A DNA stretch of 51,898 bases from Pseudomonadota bacterium (GTDB lineage: Bacteria > Pseudomonadota > Gammaproteobacteria > Burkholderiales > Burkholderiaceae_E): NCBI GenBank assembly GCA_963204785.1, contig CAUJHG010000019.1, positions 1-51,898 of the forward strand. Direction: 5' to 3'. Positions 34,098-43,026 of this stretch are shown piece after piece (position 1 is the stretch's first letter; each line of letters begins with the position of its first letter). The position numbers and the translations under genes are program-made. The notes under the pieces are model-generated. The model saw nothing but the letters and a program-made list of their open reading frames with translations. It had not been told where the DNA came from and did no database searches.

Positions 34098-35744
34098 TCA
34101 GAGCTCCGTGACCGGGAACACCCGGCCGCCCTGCACCGTGCCCCAGACGCGGACCTCGCGCAGGCGCTCCGGCGCGAGCTCCAGCGGATCGTCCTCGAGC
34201 ACCGCGAAGTCGGCTCGCTTGCCGCACTCGATCGAGCCGATCTCGTGGTCGAGCTTCAGCGTGTACGCGGCGCCCACGGTGATGGTGCGCAGTGCGTCCT
34301 CGACCCCGATGCACTCGGAACGCGCCAGCTGACGACCGGACGCGGTCACGCGGTTGACCGCGCACCACGCGGTGAACAGCGGGTTCAGCGGGGTGATCGG
34401 CGCATCGGAGTGGATCGCGATCGGCACGCCGTGCGCGAGCGCCGAGGCGCAGGGGTTCATCCGCTGCGCGCGTTCCGGACCCACGGTGATCGCGCAGTGC
34501 TGGTCGCCCCAGTACCAAGTGTGGTTGGCGAACAGGCTCGCACAGACGCCCAGCTTCTTCAGCCGCGCGAGCAGCGCCTGGTCGGCGAGCTGACAGTGCT
34601 GCAGCGTGATGCGGTGGTCCGGGCAGGGGCGTTCGCGCAGCACCGTCTCGATGCAGTCGCAGGCCATGTCCATCGCTTCGTCGCCGTTGGTGTGGATGTT
34701 CACCACCAGGCCCTCGGCCAGCGCCAGCCGGATCGCCTCGGTGAGGTTCTCGGGGCTCTGGTACCAGATCCCGTTGGGCCGGCCATTGTAGTAGCCCGGC
34801 CAGCGCAGCCGTGCGGTGAAGCCCTGGATCGAGCCGTCGGCGAACAGCTTGACGCCGCCCAGGCGCAGTCGGTCGGTGCTGCGTTCGCGCAGCGCTTTCG
34901 CGTGCTCGACCAGGCCGGCGGGCGAGACCGCGAAGAAGCGCCGGAACGCGACGATGCGCACCGGGTAGTCTGGCGCCGCGGTCAGGCGCAGCATCGTCTC
35001 CACCGCTTCTTCGGGGAGCTGGTTGGTGAGGTCGGTGGCGGTGGTCACCCCGGTGCGCACGCACAGGCGGGCGAAGCGGCCCAGTCCACAGTCGTCGCCG
35101 GGGCGCCCCTCGCGCTCGAAGCGCGCGAAGCCGACGTGACGGCCTGCAGGGGTCATCGCCTCGGGGCCGCGCAGCTCGCCGGTGGGCAGGCCGTCGTCGC
35201 CCAGCGGGATGCCGGGGTGGTCGATCCCTGGGCGCAGGAAGCCGGCCAGTTCGAGGGCGCGGGTGTTCACGTTCAGGATGTGGGCGCTGGCATGCAGCAC
35301 GCCGACGGGCCTGGTGGCGGACACTGCGTCGAGGTCGTGCCGCGTCAGCCGGACCTCGCCGAAGTAGATCGGGTCGATCCCCCATCCGGAGACTGCGGCG
35401 GCCGGGTCGGTGAGCTGCGCTTCGGCGCTCCTCAGCCGGGCGAGGACCGCGTCGAGGGTGCCCAGGCCGGGCCAGACCCGGCCGTCCGGGTCCATCCGCT
35501 CGAACCAGCCGCAGTAGGCGTGCTCCCAGAACACCCCTTCGGCGAGATGGCTGTGACCCTCGACGAAGCCGGGCATCAGGACCTTGTCGGCGAAGCGCCG
35601 GTCGAGCCGATACGGGCCCCAGCCGGCGAGCTCTTCGAGCGTGCCGACTCCGAGGATGCGGCCGTCGCGCACCGCGACGTGGGTGGCGAAGGGGCGCGCC
35701 GGGTTCATGGTGATGATGCGGCGAGCTTCGTGGATGGTGAACAT
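34098..35744 (-). CDS. Metal-dependent amidohydrolase (YtcJ-type, amidohydrolase 3 family), copy 2
   Basis: The 548-residue paralogue of the 25696-27336 protein has the same architecture: H64/H66 in [50 protein letters not shown], and [23 protein letters not shown]. The C-terminal part ([25 protein letters not shown]) is nearly the same as in copy 1. AGGAGG lies 8 bases before the ATG. It is followed at 3 bases by the CobW GTPase gene and preceded by the aminotransferase gene at 65 bases. The two copies may act on related compounds brought in by the transporter between them. Confidence 0.88.
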   Translation of the reverse strand: MFTIHEARRIITMNPARPFATHVAVRDGRILGVGTLEELAGWGPYRLDRRFADKVLMPGFVEGHSHLAEGVFWEHAYCGWFERMDPDGRVWPGLGTLDAVLARLRSAEAQLTDPAAAVSGWGIDPIYFGEVRLTRHDLDAVSATRPVGVLHASAHILNVNTRALELAGFLRPGIDHPGIPLGDDGLPTGELRGPEAMTPAGRHVGFARFEREGRPGDDCGLGRFARLCVRTGVTTATDLTNQLPEEAVETMLRLTAAPDYPVRIVAFRRFFAVSPAGLVEHAKALRERSTDRLRLGGVKLFADGSIQGFTARLRWPGYYNGRPNGIWYQSPENLTEAIRLALAEGLVVNIHTNGDEAMDMACDCIETVLRERPCPDHRITLQHCQLADQALLARLKKLGVCASLFANHTWYWGDQHCAITVGPERAQRMNPCASALAHGVPIAIHSDAPITPLNPLFTAWCAVNRVTASGRQLARSECIGVEDALRTITVGAAYTLKLDHEIGSIECGKRADFAVLEDDPLELAPERLREVRVWGTVQGGRVFPVTEL

Positions 35745-35809
35745 CGACTGCCTCCTACGTGGGTGTGCGCGGCCTGGACCGCAGGGGCCTTGCGCAGCGG
35801 CGCCTGGCC

Positions 35810-37129
35810 TCAGGCGGTGGCGCGCAGCGCCTGCCCGACCACGTCGAACATGCGGTCGATCTGCGCGGCGGAGCTGGTGAGCGGCGGGCAGAAGGCCAGA
35901 CTCTCGCCGATCGGGCGCACGAAGACGCCGTCGTCCCAGGCGCGCTGCGCGAGCTCCGTCGCGCGCGCGCCGGGGGCGCCTGGACGCGGCGCGAGCTCGA
36001 TCGCGCCGATCAGTCCGAGGTTGCGGCAGTCGATCACGTTGGGTTCGCCGCGCAGCGCGTGGATCGCGTTCTCGAAGTGCGGCGCCGAGGCGTCGGCGCG
36101 TTCGAAGAGCTGCTCCTGCGCGTACAGGTCGAGCGCGCCGTGCCCGGCGGCGCAGGCCAGCGGATGGCCCGACCAGGTGTAACCGTGGGCGAATTCCACC
36201 CCCGGCTGGTCGCTGGCCATGAAGGCCTCGTGGATCTCGCGACGCACCAGCACGCCGCCCAGCGGCGCGGCGCCCGAGGTGACCCCTTTGGCGAATGTGA
36301 TCAGGTCAGGTTGCACCTCGAAGAACTGCGCCGCAAAGGGCCGACCGAGCCGGCCGAAGCCGCAGATCACCTCGTCGAAGATCAGCAGGATTCCGTGGCG
36401 GGTGCAGATCTCGCGCAGCCGCGCGAGGTAGCCGCGCGGTGGCACGAGCACACCGCCGGCGCCGGAAACCGGCTCGACGATCACCGCGGCGATGGAGGAG
36501 CCGTCGTGGCGCGCGACGATGCGCTGCTCGAGTTCGTCGGCCAGCTCGGCGCCCTCGGCCGCCTGGCCGCGACAGAAGGCGCGCAGCTCCAGGTTCTGGG
36601 TGTGGCTCAGGTGATCGACGTGCGGCAGCAGGACCGGGGTGAAGGCCTTGCGGTTGGCCGGAAGCCCGGACACCGAAAGCCCTGCGATGTTCACTCCGTG
36701 ATAGCCGCGCTCACGGCCCACCAGGCGGCAGCGGTGCCCCTCGTCGCGCAGCCGGTGGTAGGCCAGCGCGATCTTCAGCGCAGTGTCCACCGCCTCGGAG
36801 CCGGAGTTGGTGAAGAACGCCTGCTCGAAGCCCTCGGGAGCCAGCGCGCAGATCCGCGCCGCGAGCTCGAAGGCCGGCGGATGCCCCATCGAGAACGAGG
36901 AGACGAAGTCGAGCTGCGCCGCCTGCTTCGCGATGCGCTCGACGATCGGCGCTCGGCAGTGGCCGGCGTTGGCGCACCACAGCGTGGACAGTCCGTCGAA
37001 GACTTCGCGGCCGTCCGGGGTGACGAAGTACTCGTCGTGCGCGCTGGCGACCAGGCGTGGGCTGCGGCGGAACTTCCGGTTGTCCGTGAAGGGCATCCAG
37101 TAGTGGCTCAGGTCGGGGGGCGTGCTCAT
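35810..37129 (-). CDS. Class III omega-aminotransferase (beta-alanine:pyruvate type)
   Basis: The 439-residue PLP enzyme has the PLP lysine K281 (LITFAKGVTSGAAPLGGV), D252 (ILLIFDEVICGFGRLG), GSEAVDTALKIALAYHR, GYHGVNIAGLSVSG and HGYTWSGHPLACAAGHGAL. The opening HYWMPFTDNRKF is typical of the omega-amino acid:pyruvate aminotransferase group, which includes taurine:pyruvate relatives. The ATG at 37129 has GAGGA at good spacing, and the extra upstream in-frame residues are low complexity. It sits between an XRE-cupin regulator and an amidohydrolase gene, so the product of the amidohydrolase may be its amine donor. A taurine role is possible but is not supported by position. Confidence 0.88.
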   Translation of the reverse strand: MSTPPDLSHYWMPFTDNRKFRRSPRLVASAHDEYFVTPDGREVFDGLSTLWCANAGHCRAPIVERIAKQAAQLDFVSSFSMGHPPAFELAARICALAPEGFEQAFFTNSGSEAVDTALKIALAYHRLRDEGHRCRLVGRERGYHGVNIAGLSVSGLPANRKAFTPVLLPHVDHLSHTQNLELRAFCRGQAAEGAELADELEQRIVARHDGSSIAAVIVEPVSGAGGVLVPPRGYLARLREICTRHGILLIFDEVICGFGRLGRPFAAQFFEVQPDLITFAKGVTSGAAPLGGVLVRREIHEAFMASDQPGVEFAHGYTWSGHPLACAAGHGALDLYAQEQLFERADASAPHFENAIHALRGEPNVIDCRNLGLIGAIELAPRPGAPGARATELAQRAWDDGVFVRPIGESLAFCPPLTSSAAQIDRMFDVVGQALRATA

Positions 37130-37174
37130 CGGCATCCTCGCTGGGTCGGGCTGGGCGTGCGCGGCTCCGGGTCT

Positions 37175-37197
37175 GGTTCCAGTTCCGGTTCCGGTTC
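37175..37197. repeat. Short tandem GGTTCC repeat
   Basis: About four copies of the hexamer GGTTCC, one with an A for G, lie in the 76 bases between the aminotransferase start and the regulator stop. It is a microsatellite-like tract with no evident function. Confidence 0.5.
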
Positions 37198-37205
37198 GCG
37201 CGGGT

Positions 37206-37871
37206 TCAGTAGGTGGGCGGAGTGACCGCCCACAGCGCTTCGGTCGCCTCGTCGCCCGGATTCCAGTACCGGTGCGGCAGGTGGCTCGGATACGAGAAGC
37301 TGTCGCCTGCCTCGAGCGCGAACTCCTGGCCATCCACCCAGAGCTGCAGCCGGCCGCGCAGCACCACGCCCGCCTCCTCGCCCTGATGGGTGTAGGGCTC
37401 GCCGCTGTCGGCGCCCGGCTCGAGGCGGGTGTGGATCAGTTCGATCTGCCCGGACAGATTGGGCGAGAGCAGATGCTCGGTGATACCCGAGGCAAAGCCG
37501 AGGCGACGCCGGTTGGCCCTGCGCACGATCATCGAGCGCTCGGCGGCCGGGGCGTCGTCGCCGGCGGGGAAGAACCAGCCGACCTGCACGCCCAGGGCCT
37601 GCGCGATGTGCTGCAGCACGCCGATCGAGGCCTCGGAAAGGCCGCGCTCGAGCTGGCTGAGGTAGCCGACCGAGCGGCCGGTGCGGCTGGCGAGTTCGGC
37701 GAGCGTCATGCCACGCACCCGGCGCAGGCTGCGGATCTCTTCGCCGAGCCGGATGCGTTGCGCCTCGGCGCCGGGCGCGGGAGCGTGGCGCAGCGATCCG
37801 GAGAGCGCATCGGAATCTGCTGACGGGCGCTCGGCACTGGAGAGGTTCACGGTTCTGCGGATGGAAGCCAT
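37206..37871 (-). CDS. XRE-family regulator with C-terminal cupin domain (PuuR-like)
   Basis: The 221-residue regulator has an HTH of the XRE type at about 43-100 (RLGEEIRSLRRVRGMTLAELASRTGRSVGYLSQLERGLSEASI) and a cupin domain at about 145-215 (GEPYTHQGEEAGVVLRGRLQLWVDGQEFALEAGDSFSYPSHLPHRYWNPG). The layout matches PuuR and SinR-like regulators of amine catabolism; the cupin would bind the inducer. It lies 76 bases upstream of the aminotransferase gene in the same direction. The start at 37871 is the best Met for the family; no strong Shine-Dalgarno is seen. An AT-rich palindrome lies just upstream. Confidence 0.9.
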   Translation of the reverse strand: MASIRRTVNLSSAERPSADSDALSGSLRHAPAPGAEAQRIRLGEEIRSLRRVRGMTLAELASRTGRSVGYLSQLERGLSEASIGVLQHIAQALGVQVGWFFPAGDDAPAAERSMIVRRANRRRLGFASGITEHLLSPNLSGQIELIHTRLEPGADSGEPYTHQGEEAGVVLRGRLQLWVDGQEFALEAGDSFSYPSHLPHRYWNPGDEATEALWAVTPPTY

Positions 37872-37902
37872 TCGCGAACAATAACATATGTGTGAAAAAA
37901 TG

Positions 37903-37917
37903 CGTGAAAAATTCACG
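37903..37917. promoter_or_regulatory. AT-rich palindrome between the XRE-cupin and LuxR-type genes
   Basis: CGTGAA-AAA-TTCACG is a perfect inverted repeat at 37903-37917. A further GTGAAAAA copy lies at 37892-37899. It is the most AT-rich stretch in this part of the window and probably holds the operator and promoter of the XRE-cupin gene. Confidence 0.5.
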
Positions 37918-38028
37918 TAGACGATGAAGGATGGCGCTGCGTTCACAAGTATCTGCGTCGCTTGCTTGTGCGCTGATCGAAGGTGCGCGACACTGGCGTC
38001 CGCGTGGCGTCACGCAAGCCGAGGAACC

Positions 38029-38892
38029 ATGCAGGGCGCGCACCCAGCCCGTCGGGCAGACGAAGCTTCCGCACAGGCCGGCGCGGCGCGCTTTGCGCGC
38101 GCGGTGTCGCTGTCGATGGGGAGCGCCTTCGGGGCTTCGCGCTTGGTGCTCGCCGATCGCCGCACGGACGCGCCTTCGGTGCTGCGAGTGCACTTCGTCA
38201 ACTGGCCGTCCTGGTGCCTGGGCCACTACTGCGACCGGGTGCATGCACGCGACCCGATTCGCGCCTGGCTGGACAGCGGCCCCCGGCGCACCGGCGGCAG
38301 CGTGGCGCGGCTGTCGGACCTGGTGCCGGCCCTGCGCACCGTTCCCTCGGCCTTCCCCGACCGGCGGCTCGGCGCCTGCGGCGCAGCGCACGTGCTGACG
38401 ATCGCGCTGCACGAGCGCGCCCGGGTGGTGGGCGCGCTGAGCCTGGTGCGCGCGCACGACGAAGGCGACTTCAGCGACGCCGACTGCGAGCGCGCGCGCG
38501 CAATGGCGCCGCTGCTCGAACTCGCCTGGCGTGGAGCGAATCCCGGGCTGGTTGCGCCCGGCGAGGAGGCTCGCCTGACTCCGGCGCTTGCCGATGGTGC
38601 TCGACACCCTGCCTTGTGTCGGGCGCGGGACGAGTGGTCGCTGCGGGATCCGCAGTGCGCAAGCAGGGGGCCGCTGGCTACGCTCACCCCGCGTGAGCGC
38701 CAGGTGGTTGCGCTGGTGGCGGCGGGACATCCGAACAAGACCATCGCCCGAGAGCTCGGTGCGAGCCCCTGGACCGTGAAGAACCACCTCCGCGCGGTTT
38801 TCCGCAAGACCGGGGCAGCCAACCGGACTGCGCTTGGAGCGCTCGCGCACCGCTGGGATGCGGCCGCGCAAGCCAAGCCTGCGGCAGGCTGA
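38029..38892 (+). CDS. LuxR-type (HTH GerE) transcriptional regulator
   Basis: The 287-residue protein has a C-terminal LuxR helix-turn-helix at about 222-275 (LTPRERQVVALVAAGHPNKTIARELGASPWTVKNHLRAVFRKTGAANRTAL). An N-terminal domain of about 200 residues has a GAF-like pattern but lacks a receiver domain or the Trp/Asp signature of autoinducer-binding LuxR. The ATG at 38029 was preferred because GAGGA precedes it; the frame is open to 37924. It is divergent from the XRE-cupin gene and converges with the FAD oxidoreductase gene, 6 bases away. The signal is unknown. Confidence 0.82.
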   Translation: MQGAHPARRADEASAQAGAARFARAVSLSMGSAFGASRLVLADRRTDAPSVLRVHFVNWPSWCLGHYCDRVHARDPIRAWLDSGPRRTGGSVARLSDLVPALRTVPSAFPDRRLGACGAAHVLTIALHERARVVGALSLVRAHDEGDFSDADCERARAMAPLLELAWRGANPGLVAPGEEARLTPALADGARHPALCRARDEWSLRDPQCASRGPLATLTPRERQVVALVAAGHPNKTIARELGASPWTVKNHLRAVFRKTGAANRTALGALAHRWDAAAQAKPAAG

Positions 38893-38898
38893 ACGACC

Positions 38899-40227
38899 CT
38901 AGCCGATCCGCGCGGCGAGGCTCTGCGCTGCCTGCAGACCGGTCCAGTGCGCCTGCCCGACGGTGCTGTTGGAGAGCCAGTCGCCGCAGAAGCTGACGCG
39001 CGCAAGCGGGCCGAGCGCGTGGAAGTCGCGCAGCGCGCGCACGTAACCCTTCGGGCGCTTGCAGATCGCGTGCGGCTGGCGGGCGATGAAGCTGTCCAGC
39101 ACGCGTGTGCCCTGCAGTTGCGGCAGCGCCTCGACCACGTCCGACCAGGCGAGCCCGAGAAGTTCCGCGTCGCTTGCCTGCGCGTGCTGCCTGCAGCCGT
39201 GGTCCTTCCACTGCGAGTGCGCGAAGGTGCGTCCGTTGCCAAGGTCGACGAAGCGCATGTTGCCGGTGCGCCGGAAGCCGTCGGCGGCAGGGAGCACGTA
39301 GGTGTCGAGCAGCTCGCCCTTCGGGCGGTCCAGCAGGTAGTAGACGATGTGGTGACCGGAGTAGTCGATCCGCTCGAGGAAGGCGCGTCGCGCCGGGTCG
39401 AGTGCGGGCATCAGCGCAGCGACGCGGTTGCCGGGCACTGCGACCACCGCGGCGTCGGCAGCGATCGTCTCGCCACCATCGGCGTCGACGCGCACCCCCT
39501 GCCCGTCTTCGTGGATCGCCAGCGCGCGGGTCGCCAGGCGCAGCTCGACGCCCGGGTCGGCGTCCAGGCGCCGGGCCATTTCCCAGGTGAGGCGACCAGC
39601 GCCGCGTTCGCGGAAGGTCCAGACCTGGTTGCCGCCCCAGGCGAGGCGGCCCGACGAGCTCCACGCGAGCCAGGCCAGCGAGAAGTCGTCCTCGCCGTAG
39701 CCGCAGAACATCCCCATGCAGGGCTCGAGGAAGTAGTCGACGAAGGTTGGCGAGAGCCTGCGGAAGTATTCGCAGGCGTTCTCCTCGTCCAGTGCGGCGG
39801 TGCTGGTGATCTCGCGCGGATCGGCGGCGAGCATCAGCCGCGCGAGCTTCGGGAGCGCTGCGAGCAGCCGGGCCTTCTCGGTCAGCGGGATGATCGGGTG
39901 GCGCGCAGCGCCGGCCAGATCGAAGGAGCCGAAGTCGATCGCCTCGCGCCGCCTGACGAGGACGTTCCAGCGCTGCGCCGCGGAGACGTCGAGCACATCG
40001 TCGGGGCCGTCGATGCCGAGCTTGCGCGCCTGCTCCAGCAGGTTGCTCTCGGCGCCCAGGAAGGCGACTGCACCGGTGACCGCCCAGTGTCCGTGCCACT
40101 GCACCGATCGGCAGCGCCCGCCGGCTTCCCGGTCCTGCTCGAGCAGCACCACCTCGTGGCCGAGTTCGCGCAGCCGCCACGCAGCGCCCAGCCCGGCGAT
40201 TCCGCCTCCGACGACGATCACGCGCAT
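38899..40227 (-). CDS. FAD-dependent amine oxidase/protoporphyrinogen oxidase-like enzyme
   Basis: The 442-residue flavoprotein opens with the dinucleotide-binding motif MRVIVVGGGIAGLGAAWRLR, then LLEQDREAGGRCRS, which is the GG-doublet signature of the flavin amine oxidase family, and ends with SFCGDWLSNSTVGQAHWTGLQAAQSLA, the C-terminal FAD contact. The central domain is unlike well-known amine oxidases, so the substrate is unassigned. GGAGG precedes the ATG at 40227. It is divergent from the M20 hydrolase gene across 145 bases in which I see no clear motif. Confidence 0.85.
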   Translation of the reverse strand: MRVIVVGGGIAGLGAAWRLRELGHEVVLLEQDREAGGRCRSVQWHGHWAVTGAVAFLGAESNLLEQARKLGIDGPDDVLDVSAAQRWNVLVRRREAIDFGSFDLAGAARHPIIPLTEKARLLAALPKLARLMLAADPREITSTAALDEENACEYFRRLSPTFVDYFLEPCMGMFCGYGEDDFSLAWLAWSSSGRLAWGGNQVWTFRERGAGRLTWEMARRLDADPGVELRLATRALAIHEDGQGVRVDADGGETIAADAAVVAVPGNRVAALMPALDPARRAFLERIDYSGHHIVYYLLDRPKGELLDTYVLPAADGFRRTGNMRFVDLGNGRTFAHSQWKDHGCRQHAQASDAELLGLAWSDVVEALPQLQGTRVLDSFIARQPHAICKRPKGYVRALRDFHALGPLARVSFCGDWLSNSTVGQAHWTGLQAAQSLAARIG

Positions 40228-40372
40228 CCCGTATCCTCCCTGCCTGGATCGGTGCACTCTAGGGCGCAGGACGCGGCCGCGAAATGGCCCATCGGTGTCA
40301 TGTCCGCACCGGGCTGAGGCAGCGATACTCGTGCGGTCCGCCCCCGACCCACCTTCCCGGAGCGCCCGCACG

Positions 40373-41632
40373 ATGCAAGCCCGCACCCTCGACCATCTGC
40401 GCATCGACGGCGAGCGCCTTTGGGACAGCCTGATGCAGCTCGCCCGCATCGGCGCCACCCCCAAGGGCGGGGTGTGCCGGCTCGCGCTCACTGATCTCGA
40501 CCGGCAGGCGCGCGAACTGGTCGCGCACTGGGGGCGCGAAGCGGGGCTGCAGGTGCGTGTCGATCGCATCGGCAACCTGTTCATGCGCCGCGAAGGGCGA
40601 GACCCCGGACGCGCACCCGTGATCGCCGGCAGCCACATCGACACCCAGCCCACCGGCGGCAAGTTCGACGGCAACTACGGAGTGCTCGCCGCGCTCGAAG
40701 TGGTGCGCACGCTCGACGAGCACCGGGTGCAGACCGAGGCGCCGATCGAGGTCGTCTCCTGGACCAACGAGGAGGGTTCGCGCTTCGTGCCGGTGATGAT
40801 GGGCTCGGGGGTGTTCGCCGGCGCGATTGCGCTGGAGCAGGCCTACGCTGCCCGCGACCTCGACGGACACAGCGTGCGCGAGGAGCTCGAGCGCATCGGC
40901 TGGCTGGGCGAGGCGGCGCCGGGCGGCTTCCCGGTGGGCGCCTACTTCGAGGCGCACATCGAGCAGGGGCCCGTGCTCGAGGCGCAGCAGGAGGTGATCG
41001 GAGCCGTGCTCGGCACGCTGGGCGTGCGCTGGTTCGACTGCACGGTGACCGGGATGGAATGCCACGCGGGGCCGACGCCGATGGACATGCGCCGCGATGC
41101 GATGCAGGGGGCGGCGGCGCTGATCCAGGAGGTCGTCGCCCTGGCGCGGCGGCACGGGCCGAACGGGCGCGGCACCGTGGGCATGGTGCAGGTGTTCCCG
41201 AACAGCCGCAACGTGATTCCCGGGCAGGTGAAGTTCTCGATCGACCTGCGCAACGACTCCGACGCTGCGCTCGAGGCGATGGCTGCGCAGATGCACGAGA
41301 GCGCCGCGCGGCTTGCGCAGGCTGCGGGGCTGCGCGTCGCGCTCGAGCCGGTGTCCAGCTACCCGGCCCAGCCTTTCGATCCCCAGTGCGTGGCCGCGGT
41401 GGAGCGCGCGGCGCAGCAGCTCGGCCATCCGTGCCGGCGCATGATCTCCGGCGCCGGGCACGATGCGGTGTACATGGCAAGGCTCGCCCCCACCGGGATG
41501 ATCTTCGTTCCCTGCAGGGACGGGGTCAGCCACAACGAGCTCGAGGACGCCCGGCCCGAGCATCTGCGCGCGGGCTGCGACGTGCTGCTGCGGGTCGTGC
41601 TCGAGCGGGCGGGGCTGGCCGGCGCCAGGTGA
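40373..41632 (+). CDS. M20-family amidohydrolase: N-carbamoyl-amino acid / beta-ureidopropionase / allantoate type
   Basis: The 419-residue dinuclear-zinc hydrolase has the carbamoylase/ureidopropionase signature: metal ligands H88 and D90 (GSHIDTQPTGG), D99 (GKFDGNYGV), the catalytic/metal Glu pair E133-E134 (WTNEEGSRF), the dimerisation-domain residues in FEAHIEQGPVLE, and MISGAGHDAVYMA near the C terminus. Members remove the carbamoyl group from N-carbamoyl amino acids or split allantoate. With the omega-aminotransferase on the same island, an N-carbamoyl-beta-alanine role is plausible. The start ATG at 40373 is in frame with a long upstream opening that runs into the opposite-strand gene and was rejected. 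Confidence 0.88.
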   Translation: MQARTLDHLRIDGERLWDSLMQLARIGATPKGGVCRLALTDLDRQARELVAHWGREAGLQVRVDRIGNLFMRREGRDPGRAPVIAGSHIDTQPTGGKFDGNYGVLAALEVVRTLDEHRVQTEAPIEVVSWTNEEGSRFVPVMMGSGVFAGAIALEQAYAARDLDGHSVREELERIGWLGEAAPGGFPVGAYFEAHIEQGPVLEAQQEVIGAVLGTLGVRWFDCTVTGMECHAGPTPMDMRRDAMQGAAALIQEVVALARRHGPNGRGTVGMVQVFPNSRNVIPGQVKFSIDLRNDSDAALEAMAAQMHESAARLAQAAGLRVALEPVSSYPAQPFDPQCVAAVERAAQQLGHPCRRMISGAGHDAVYMARLAPTGMIFVPCRDGVSHNELEDARPEHLRAGCDVLLRVVLERAGLAGAR

Positions 41633-41681
41633 GGCGCCGGAAGGCTCGTCCCATGCCCGAACTGCGGCATGATCGAGCCCC

Positions 41682-42995
41682 ATGGGAACGACTTCCGATC
41701 CAGACCCCGAAACCGCCCGGGCGTGCGACCCTGCCGGCGTGCCGGCGTGCGATGCTGCGGCGGGCGAACCCTCGCCGCAGCCGCGACGCGGCGCCGAGCG
41801 TGAGCGCTGGAAGATGCTGCTGGCGCTGACCTGCGCCTTCGGGCTGAGCCAGGCCTACCGCACCGTGGCCGCGATCATGGCGCCAGCGCTGCAGCAGGAC
41901 TTCGGGCTGTCGGCGCAGGGCCTGGGCATCTTCTCCGGGATGTTCCACCTGGCCTTCGGCGGGCTGCAGCTCGCGATGGGAATCGGCGTGGACGTGCACG
42001 GAGTGCGCCGCACCGTGCTCACCGCCTTCCCGCTGGCGATCGCCGGCGCGCTGCTGTCGGCGCTGGCAACCAGCTTTGGAGTGCTGCTCGTCGGGCAGGC
42101 GCTGATCGGGATCGGCTGCGCGCCCGCCTTCCTGGTGTGCACCGTCTTCATCTCGCAGCGCTTTGCGCCGGAGCGGTTCGCGTCGGTGTCCGGGTCGGTG
42201 CTGGCGATCGGGGGCATGGGAATGCTGCTGACCGGAACGCCGCTGGCCTGGATCATCGAGACCTGGTCCTGGCGCGCGGGCTTCGTCGCGCTGGCGCTGC
42301 TCTCGGTGCTCGCCTGGCTGGCGATCCTGCGCTGGGTGCGCGAGCCCGCCGCCGGTGAGGCGGGCAGCGTGCGACGCGAGACGCTGGCGGGCGCGCTGCG
42401 CGGCTTCGCGCAGCTGCTCACCTTCCCGCACACCTGGGGAATCCTCGCGCTGGGGGCGATCAGCTACGCGTCCTTCGTGACCCTGCGCGGGCTGTGGCTG
42501 GGGCCGATGCTGCTGGAGCGGCACGGGGTGTCGCTGGTGCAGGCGGGCAACGTGGCGGTGGTCGTCACCGTGATCTCGCTGCTGGGGCCGCCGCTGTTCG
42601 GTCGGCTGGACCCCGGCGACCGGACGCGGCGGCGCTGGATCGTCGGCTGGGCGCTGGTCAGCGCGGCGATGTTCGGCGTGCTGGCCTGGGGCCTGGGCTA
42701 CGCCGGCGACCTTGTGATGCTGGTGCTCGCTTCGATGGCGACCGGCTTCGTGGTGCTGCAGTACGCCGACGTGCGCAGCGCCTACCCGCTGGCGATGACC
42801 GGGCGGGCGCTGTCGCTGTTCACGATGTCGATGTTCCTCGGCGTGGCCCTCGTGCAGTGGCTCACCGGCGTGGTGGCCGGCGCGGCGCAGGGCTTCGGCG
42901 TTCCGGTGGGTGCTGCGGTGATGGCGACCCTGGGGGCGCTGCTGGTCCTGGGGGCGGCGGCCTTCAGGGGTCTGCCGCAGCCGGGAATGCGGTGA
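41682..42995 (+). CDS. Major facilitator superfamily transporter
   Basis: The 437-residue inner-membrane protein has about 12 hydrophobic segments after a 42-residue polar N terminus. The segment between TM2 and TM3, GIGVDVHGVRRTVLTAFP, matches the family's D-x-x-G-x-R-x motif position. Repeats of two six-helix bundles are visible, with a charged loop near 226-240 (REPAAGEAGSVRRE). It starts 49 bases after the hydrolase gene and is probably co-transcribed, so it may carry the hydrolase substrate. The substrate is unknown. Confidence 0.88.
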   Translation: MGTTSDPDPETARACDPAGVPACDAAAGEPSPQPRRGAERERWKMLLALTCAFGLSQAYRTVAAIMAPALQQDFGLSAQGLGIFSGMFHLAFGGLQLAMGIGVDVHGVRRTVLTAFPLAIAGALLSALATSFGVLLVGQALIGIGCAPAFLVCTVFISQRFAPERFASVSGSVLAIGGMGMLLTGTPLAWIIETWSWRAGFVALALLSVLAWLAILRWVREPAAGEAGSVRRETLAGALRGFAQLLTFPHTWGILALGAISYASFVTLRGLWLGPMLLERHGVSLVQAGNVAVVVTVISLLGPPLFGRLDPGDRTRRRWIVGWALVSAAMFGVLAWGLGYAGDLVMLVLASMATGFVVLQYADVRSAYPLAMTGRALSLFTMSMFLGVALVQWLTGVVAGAAQGFGVPVGAAVMATLGALLVLGAAAFRGLPQPGMR

Positions 42996-43026
42996 GCCGC
43001 GGCCAGGTCGTGCGATTGCCGGCGGT

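Noticed and set aside
35810..37129. Aminotransferase called taurine:pyruvate aminotransferase (Tpa)
   Set aside because: It is about 19 kb from xsc, under a different regulator, and beside an amidohydrolase, so a taurine role has no positional support.
37175..37197. GGTTCC tandem tract as phase-variable switch
   Set aside because: It lies between genes, has only about four imperfect copies, and no promoter or reading frame depends on it as far as can be seen.
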